64,000 bases of DNA from Salinicola avicenniae (GTDB lineage: Bacteria; Pseudomonadota; Gammaproteobacteria; Pseudomonadales; Halomonadaceae): contig NZ_JAKQZC010000006.1 in NCBI RefSeq assembly GCF_023736115.1, positions 372,001 to 436,000 on the forward strand, in the 5' to 3' direction. The position numbers and the translations under genes were made by a program. Shown here piece after piece: positions 58,991 through 64,000 of the stretch. The first letter of the stretch is position 1; each line of letters starts with the position of its first letter. The notes under the pieces are model-generated. The model saw only the letters and a program-made list of their open reading frames with translations, made no database searches and had not been told where the DNA came from.

Positions 58991-59911
58991 TCACGCGGAG
59001 ACTGCCTTGCGCTCTCCGAGCCACATGACCACCACGATGCCCACGACGATCAAGGCCAAGGCGAACGGCCATTGTGACGGCTCGCCTGTCACCGCGGCAT
59101 AATCCGCCGGCATCAAATAGTGATAAGCTAGGGCCACCGGTTCACCGTCCGCCCCCAGGCGATAGCTCGCCATCTGTCGCCACGGCCACAGCTGCGGCAG
59201 CGACCCCAGAATAAAACCGACGATCGCCGTCAGCGTCATGGCGTGGTGGTGGCGCAAGAGCCAGGAGAGCACGCGGGAGAAGGTGAAGAGCCCCAGCACG
59301 CAACCGGCCCCGAAGATCGCGATCATGCCGATGTCGGCATTCTTGATGCCGCTCATCACCGTGCCGTAAAGGCCCATTACCAGCAGCAGAAAGCTGCCCG
59401 ACACGCCCGGCAGCAGCATGGCGCTGATGGCAATGGCACCAGCAAAGAACAGCGCGACATTCCCGGCGGCACTCATGTCCGGCAGCAGTTGCGGCAGATA
59501 GGCCGCCACCGTCAGGCCAAACAGCAGCGGCAAACCGTAACGCCAGCGCCAGTGCCCGACCTGACGCATCACGACCCAGGCCGACGCCAGCACCAGCCCA
59601 AAGAAGAAAGCGGTAAGCAACAGCTCGTGACTGGCCATTAGCCAGGTCACCAGATGCGCAATCGTCACCAGACTGATCCCGATGCCCAGGACCAGCGGTA
59701 CGAGGAAGCGCAGATTCAGATAGCCCACCAGCGCCTTGAGGCCACGGTCGCGCCACACACCGACGGCGCGAGGCCCGAAGCGCTTGATCGTCTCGATCAA
59801 CTCCTCGTAGATCCCGACGATCAGCGCAATCGTCCCTCCGGACACGCCGGGCACGGCATCGGCCGCGCCCATTCCCATCCCTTTCAATACGGTCTTCACG
59901 CTGCGCTTCAA
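58991..59911 (-). CDS. DUF368 polyprenyl-phosphate transporter-like protein
   Basis: A 306-residue inner-membrane protein with about eight to nine hydrophobic segments and the DUF368 motifs GMGMGAADAVPGVSGGTIALIVGIYE and AISAMLLPGVSGSFLLLVMGLYG. Recent work identified DUF368 (PopT) proteins as recycling undecaprenyl phosphate across the membrane. The start is best read as TTG at 59911: AAGGAG lies seven bases upstream and TTGA overlaps the pcm stop, a coupled start. It occupies the position between pcm and nlpD. Confidence 0.9.
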   Translation of the reverse strand: MKRSVKTVLKGMGMGAADAVPGVSGGTIALIVGIYEELIETIKRFGPRAVGVWRDRGLKALVGYLNLRFLVPLVLGIGISLVTIAHLVTWLMASHELLLTAFFFGLVLASAWVVMRQVGHWRWRYGLPLLFGLTVAAYLPQLLPDMSAAGNVALFFAGAIAISAMLLPGVSGSFLLLVMGLYGTVMSGIKNADIGMIAIFGAGCVLGLFTFSRVLSWLLRHHHAMTLTAIVGFILGSLPQLWPWRQMASYRLGADGEPVALAYHYLMPADYAAVTGEPSQWPFALALIVVGIVVVMWLGERKAVSA

Positions 59912-60582
59912 CGAATGACTCCTTCCAATAACGGTACGAAACGCACCTCTTCCAGACGCTGATGATCGAAAGCGTGTCCGCGGCGACGCACCCGCGTCAG
60001 CCACTGGCGCCCGTCTCCATCTGCCAGTGGTGCAATCAACACACCGCCATCGCGCAGCTGCGCCAGCAGCGCCTGTGGCAGCTCACTGGCGCACGCGGTC
60101 AGCAGGATCACGTCGAACGGTGCGGCCTGGGGCCAGCCCATGCCACCATCGGCATGGCGCAGACTGACGTTGCTCACCCCCAGTCGACCGAGACGCAGAC
60201 GCGCCTTGTCCTGCAGTGCGGCGATTCGCTCCACGCTCCACACGCGTGCCACCAGACGCGAGAGAATGAGCGTCTGATAGCCAGACCCGGTACCGATTTC
60301 CAGCACCCGGCTAGGCGTAGCCTGCGCCACCAGCTCGCTCATGCGCGCGACGATCCACGGCTGCGACAGCGTCTGCCCTAGCCCGAGCGGCAGCGAGGTA
60401 TCCTCGTACGCCCGGTGCGACAGTGCCTCATCGAGAAACAGATGACGTGGCTCGGCGGCCATGACGGCCAGCACATCGGCATGCCGAATGCCCCCGCGCG
60501 CCAGTCGTTCGACCATGCGATTGCGAGTTCGTTGCGAGGTCATGCCGACGCCGCTGAGTTGCTCAGGCGTGTGCGAGTCCAT
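59908..60582 (-). CDS. pcm: protein-L-isoaspartate O-methyltransferase
   Basis: A cytosolic SAM-dependent repair enzyme for isoaspartyl damage. The 224-residue protein has the SAM motif [30 protein letters not shown] and [28 protein letters not shown]. With the ATG at 60582 it overlaps surE by 20 bp; an internal ATG at 60543 ([10 protein letters not shown]) is closer to the family start but lacks a clear ribosome binding site. It is coupled to DUF368 downstream. Confidence 0.95.
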   Translation of the reverse strand: MDSHTPEQLSGVGMTSQRTRNRMVERLARGGIRHADVLAVMAAEPRHLFLDEALSHRAYEDTSLPLGLGQTLSQPWIVARMSELVAQATPSRVLEIGTGSGYQTLILSRLVARVWSVERIAALQDKARLRLGRLGVSNVSLRHADGGMGWPQAAPFDVILLTACASELPQALLAQLRDGGVLIAPLADGDGRQWLTRVRRRGHAFDHQRLEEVRFVPLLEGVIR

Positions 60583-61315
60583 CCAGCCAGCCTTGTACGT
60601 CCTGCAGCGTTGCGTGTCGGGTCAGATCGGTCTGCAGCGGTGTAATCGAGACATAGCCCGCTTCGATGGCCGCGAAGTCGGTATCCGGACCATCGTCGGC
60701 ATTTTCCGAGACAGCCGCGATCCAGTAGCGATCTCGGCCACGCGGATCCTTCACCCGGATCGGCTGCGATGCCGGTCCGCGATAGCCGAGCCGCGTCACG
60801 CGGAAGCCGCGAATCTCGCTCCAGGGCAGATCCGGCACGTTGACATTGAGCAGGCTGCGGGGCGGTAGCGACAGATTCTCGGCGGCACCGACCAGACTCG
60901 CGGCGACGCGACCGGCGGTATCGAAATGACGTTGGCCGCAGAGCGAAATGGCAATGGCCGGCATGCCCAGGTTGCGCCCTTCCATGGCCGCCGCCACGGT
61001 GCCGGAGTAGAGCACGTCGTCACCGAGGTTGGCGCCATGGTTGATGCCCGAAATCACCAGGTCGGGCTTCTCTTCCCAGACGCCGTTGACACCAAGGTAG
61101 ACGCAGTCCGCCGGCGTTCCGTCGACGCTGTAAAAACCGCTCTGCAGCGCCGTCAGCGCCAACGGCCGGGTCAGCGTCAGCGAATTGCTCGCCCCGCTCA
61201 TATCTCGGTCGGGGGCGACCACGCGCAGTCGCGCGTAGCGCTCCAGCGCCTGGGCCAGCGCCGTGAGCCCAGGGGCGTGCACCCCGTCGTCATTGGATAG
61301 CAGCAGTCTGCGCAT
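60563..61315 (-). CDS. surE: 5'/3'-nucleotidase SurE
   Basis: A metal-dependent nucleotidase/exopolyphosphatase linked to stationary-phase survival. The 250-residue protein begins [17 protein letters not shown] with metal ligands D9 and D10. It carries [49 protein letters not shown], all diagnostic. It precedes pcm, as in most gammaproteobacteria, and lies 67 bp after truD. Confidence 0.97.
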   Translation of the reverse strand: MRRLLLSNDDGVHAPGLTALAQALERYARLRVVAPDRDMSGASNSLTLTRPLALTALQSGFYSVDGTPADCVYLGVNGVWEEKPDLVISGINHGANLGDDVLYSGTVAAAMEGRNLGMPAIAISLCGQRHFDTAGRVAASLVGAAENLSLPPRSLLNVNVPDLPWSEIRGFRVTRLGYRGPASQPIRVKDPRGRDRYWIAAVSENADDGPDTDFAAIEAGYVSITPLQTDLTRHATLQDVQGWLDGLAHA

Positions 61316-61382
61316 CTCGCTCTCTCCTCGTCGGTCGCCGCCAGCCGGGGCACCTTATACCAGATATCTCATACCAGGCATC

Positions 61383-62435
61383 TCATGCCAGCGTGGGGTG
61401 ATGAAACAGTTCGCGAAGCACGCTGGTGGCGAAGGCACCGCGTGGCAGCGAGAATGTCAGCCAGCAAGCCCCATCGGGCTCCGGTAGCCACTCGGCTTCG
61501 CCCAGGCGCATCCGCAGCGGCCGCCGATCCTGGCGCACGCCGGCAGCTTCCAGGCCGTCACGCAGCGCCGGATGGCCTGCCACCCCGTTGCGTTCGGCGG
61601 CGGCCACGTCGCCGGTACTCTCCAGAGTCCCGCGCCCCCACATCGGCCCGGTAGGGTGCAAGTCACCGACGGCGGCCCGCGCTTCGAGTGCGGCATCCAC
61701 CGTGTCGGCCAAAAAGCGGCTTGCGGTACCCTCCAGGTTGAGCACGTCTCCCGCGTGGGGCACCGACCAGGTGCCCTCGGCAACCCGGGCGGAGAGCACC
61801 GTGTTGAAAAGATAGCTGCGTGCGCTCGACAACAGCAGGCCATGCGGGTCCTGCCGCTTGGACCAGCCACGCGCGAACAGCTGTCGCGCGCGCTGCACAT
61901 TGCGCCCCTCGGGCCCGAAACGCTGCGGACCGAAATAGTTCGGCACGCCCTGACTCACCAGACGCTCCCAGCGGACCCGAGTCGCGGGATCGGCCGGCGC
62001 TTCGCCGGCGATTCGCAGACGAAAGCGGTTGGCGCGATGGACACCTCGCTTGAGCTTGCGCGGATGACGTCGTGCCTCGAGACAGCTCACCCCGCGTGCG
62101 GCAAGTCCTGCCTGCCAGCCCTCGGGGGCCTCGCGACCGGGAAGCGCCAACGAGAACCACTGGCGCGTCACCGCGTCGCGATCCTTGAGTCCGCTATAAC
62201 CGACATCGCGCGGAGAAATGTCGAATGCCCGCGCCAGCAGCCGTGCGACGTCGGGCGTCGTGGCGCCGCGCTTCTCGATCCACACCCAGAGGTGCTCGCC
62301 CGCCCCCTCCGGCTCGAAACCGAGCACCTCCTCGACCTGAAACGTCTCGGCGCCATTACGGTACTCCCCCGCCACCGCGGGCGCGCCATCGACAAACGCC
62401 CAAGCCGGCGGCCAGGTTCGGGTCTCGTCACTCAT
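61383..62435 (-). CDS. truD: tRNA pseudouridine(13) synthase TruD
   Basis: This modifies U13 of tRNA-Glu. The 350-residue protein has the catalytic aspartate D85 in [23 protein letters not shown] near the N-terminus and the TRUD insertion region with [12 protein letters not shown]. Its ATG overlaps the ispF stop by four bases. Synteny ispD-ispF-truD-surE is conserved. Confidence 0.96.
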   Translation of the reverse strand: MSDETRTWPPAWAFVDGAPAVAGEYRNGAETFQVEEVLGFEPEGAGEHLWVWIEKRGATTPDVARLLARAFDISPRDVGYSGLKDRDAVTRQWFSLALPGREAPEGWQAGLAARGVSCLEARRHPRKLKRGVHRANRFRLRIAGEAPADPATRVRWERLVSQGVPNYFGPQRFGPEGRNVQRARQLFARGWSKRQDPHGLLLSSARSYLFNTVLSARVAEGTWSVPHAGDVLNLEGTASRFLADTVDAALEARAAVGDLHPTGPMWGRGTLESTGDVAAAERNGVAGHPALRDGLEAAGVRQDRRPLRMRLGEAEWLPEPDGACWLTFSLPRGAFATSVLRELFHHPTLA

Positions 62436-62917
62436 GACGCCACGGCACCCAGCAGCACGACAGCCTCCGCGGCAATGCCTTCACCCCGGCCGGTAAAACC
62501 GAGACGCTCGGTGGTCGTTGCCTTGACGTTGACCGCCTCGAGCGCAACGCCGAGATCGGTAGCCAGTGTCTCGCGCATGGCCGGAATCCACGTCGATAGA
62601 CGCGGAGCCTGCGCCATCACGGTGGCATCCAGATTGCTCACCGCGTAACCCGACTCGCGCACCAGCTCGACCACGTGACGCAGCAACGCCCGGCTGTCGG
62701 CCCCTTTCCATGCCGGATCGGTATCCGGGAAATGGCGGCCGATATCGCCCAGTGCCACCGCGCCCAGCAGGGCATCGCTGATCGCATGCAGCAGCACATC
62801 GCCATCCGAGTGGGCAACGAAACCCTGCGAAAACGGCACGCGCACGCCGCCGATCATCAGGTGATCACCGTCGCCGAAGCGGTGGACGTCGAAGCCGTGT
62901 CCGATCCTGAGGTTCAT
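62432..62917 (-). CDS. ispF: 2-C-methyl-D-erythritol 2,4-cyclodiphosphate synthase
   Basis: The fifth step of the MEP isoprenoid pathway. The 161-residue trimeric enzyme has zinc ligands D10 and H12 ([11 protein letters not shown]) and H44 ([17 protein letters not shown]), and the C-terminal [25 protein letters not shown]. It is coupled by four-base overlaps to ispD upstream and truD downstream. Confidence 0.98.
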   Translation of the reverse strand: MNLRIGHGFDVHRFGDGDHLMIGGVRVPFSQGFVAHSDGDVLLHAISDALLGAVALGDIGRHFPDTDPAWKGADSRALLRHVVELVRESGYAVSNLDATVMAQAPRLSTWIPAMRETLATDLGVALEAVNVKATTTERLGFTGRGEGIAAEAVVLLGAVAS

Positions 62918-63636
62918 GCATCGACTCCTTGTTCACGCGTCGCCTCGGTCTCCGCCTGCAGCGACAGGATTCTCGCGGCGACCGCCAGATCCTCGGGGTG
63001 GGTAATCTTGAGATTGTCGCGACTGCCACGCACCAGACGCGGCGACAGGCCCATCGCCTCGATCGCCGACGCCTCGTCGGTCACCGCCGTACCGGTGGCC
63101 AGCGCGGCATCCAGCGCCTGGCGCAGCAGATCAAAGCGGAACGCCTGCGGCGTCAAGGCATGCCACAGGCCATCGCGCGGCTCGGTATGCTGCACGCGGC
63201 CACGCTCGTCGGCGCGCTTCATGGTATCGGAGACGGGCGAGGCCAAGAGCGCGCCGATGGCCTCGTCGGCCAGCGTCGCGCGCAGCGCCTGCAAGTCTTC
63301 GAGGCGCACGCAGGGGCGGGCTGCATCATGGACCAGAACCCAGTCGTCGTCGCGCGCCTCATCGGCCAGCGTCGCCAGCGCACGCCGCACGGTATCGACA
63401 CGCTCGGCGCCACCGTCGACGCGTTGCCAGCGCTCGAACGGCACATCGGCCGCGTCGAACCAGTCGTCTTCGGGGTCGAGACAGAGCCGCAACACGGCAT
63501 CCGGCATCGCCTGATGCAGGCGCTCCAGCGTGCGCCCCAGCACACTGCGGCCGGCGAGGGAGAGATACTGTTTGGGTCGCTCGGCCTGCATGCGGCTGCC
63601 GCGCCCGGCGGCGGGGACGATCAACCAAAGCGTCAT
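62914..63636 (-). CDS. ispD: 2-C-methyl-D-erythritol 4-phosphate cytidylyltransferase
   Basis: The third MEP-pathway step, making CDP-methylerythritol. The 240-residue protein opens [27 protein letters not shown] (the CTP-binding signature) and has [19 protein letters not shown] and a TDEASAIE block. Four-base overlaps couple it to ftsB and ispF. Confidence 0.97.
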   Translation of the reverse strand: MTLWLIVPAAGRGSRMQAERPKQYLSLAGRSVLGRTLERLHQAMPDAVLRLCLDPEDDWFDAADVPFERWQRVDGGAERVDTVRRALATLADEARDDDWVLVHDAARPCVRLEDLQALRATLADEAIGALLASPVSDTMKRADERGRVQHTEPRDGLWHALTPQAFRFDLLRQALDAALATGTAVTDEASAIEAMGLSPRLVRGSRDNLKITHPEDLAVAARILSLQAETEATREQGVDA

Positions 63637-63956
63637 GGCTGGACCACTCCCGTACTAGCCGCCGGCCCCGCGTCGCGATCCTCGACATCGGGCACCCAGA
63701 AGAACTGCTCGTCCTGACGCACCATGCCGATATCGCTACGGGCCCGCTCCTCAATCGCGTCCAGTCCCGTCTTGAGGTCGACCACCTCCGCCGCGAGTCG
63801 GTCGTTTCTCGCCTTGAGCGTGTCGGTCGCGCCTTCGAGCGCATCGGCGCGCGCCTGAATATCGTTGTACTCGCGAATGCCGCCCTCGCCGAACCAGAGC
63901 CGATACTGCATCAGCCCCAGCATGACGATCAGCACCGCGATGACCCATTTCCACAT
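63633..63956 (-). CDS. ftsB: cell division protein FtsB
   Basis: A small bitopic divisome protein of the FtsQLB complex. The 107-residue product has a transmembrane helix at about residues 4-20 (WVIAVLIVMLGLMQYRLWFG), then a periplasmic coiled coil (YNDIQARADALEGATDTLKARNDRLAAEV). A short C-terminal region DIGMVRQDEQFFWVP is typical of FtsB. It heads the coupled ftsB-ispD-ispF-truD string. The eno gene that normally precedes it would lie outside the window. Confidence 0.96.
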   Translation of the reverse strand: MWKWVIAVLIVMLGLMQYRLWFGEGGIREYNDIQARADALEGATDTLKARNDRLAAEVVDLKTGLDAIEERARSDIGMVRQDEQFFWVPDVEDRDAGPAASTGVVQP

Positions 63957-64000
63957 TGCCGCTGATATCCCTTCCTGGTTGTCCCGGGATGACGGGGCCG

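Overview
The window is a 64 kb stretch of ordinary chromosome from a high-GC gammaproteobacterium. Several features point to a moderately halophilic member of the Halomonadaceae (Halomonas, Salinicola or Chromohalobacter-like). These are the housekeeping protein sequences, the gene orders pckA-hslO-hslR-yrfG/nudE and ftsB-ispD-ispF-truD-surE-pcm-nlpD-rpoS, a compatible-solute (glucosylglycerate) gene set and a TRAP transporter. The family assignment is inferred; no rRNA is present to confirm it. I see no rRNA, convincing tRNA, CRISPR array, insertion sequence, prophage or plasmid gene.

Layout. 1-8.7 kb: truncated gshA, tex, pckA, the heat-shock genes hslO and hslR, a yrfG-type nucleotidase and divergent nudE. 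8.8-16.8 kb is a small accessory zone: an acidic secreted repeat protein, a LysR regulator divergent from a GarD/UxaA sugar-acid dehydratase, a YdgJ-type oxidoreductase, a membrane acyltransferase, ydfG, a LysE-type exporter and a small lipoprotein. 16.9-26.4 kb: a Lon-type protease with an acidic N-terminal extension, a YdgA/DUF945 protein and the operon nrdR-ribD-ribB-ribH-nusB-thiL-pgpA. That operon has a degenerate GTP-cyclohydrolase-like tail on RibB and no riboflavin synthase gene.

26.7-33.4 kb is the most interesting part. A GH13_18 phosphorylase and, on the other strand, a GT81 glucosyl-3-phosphoglycerate synthase with a HAD phosphatase together could make and recycle glucosylglycerate. 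Between them sit crcB (fluoride exporter) preceded by a recognisable fluoride riboswitch, and a persulfide-detoxification module (MBL dioxygenase plus two YeeE/YedE-type membrane proteins). 33.6-40.7 kb is one galactonate catabolic operon reading leftward: dgoR, a TRAP transporter (PQM), dgoD, dgoA and dgoK, with a 300 bp structured repeat element between dgoD and dgoA.

40.9-53.4 kb: glyA, the YbbP/YbbA ABC exporter divergent from tesA with overlapping start codons, zntB-like, a SelW-like protein, an MFS transporter, a short LOV photoreceptor-like protein, a small acidic protein, ettA, a DUF1328 protein and an LpxL-type acyltransferase. 53.5-64 kb: alr, tolC, then the stationary-phase and cell-envelope cluster ftsB-ispD-ispF-truD-surE-pcm-DUF368-nlpD-rpoS, much of it translationally coupled.

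Most genes are recognised by family-typical motifs and lengths. Starts were moved inward where a ribosome binding site and family alignment favoured it. Terminators and operators are read by eye as inverted repeats.
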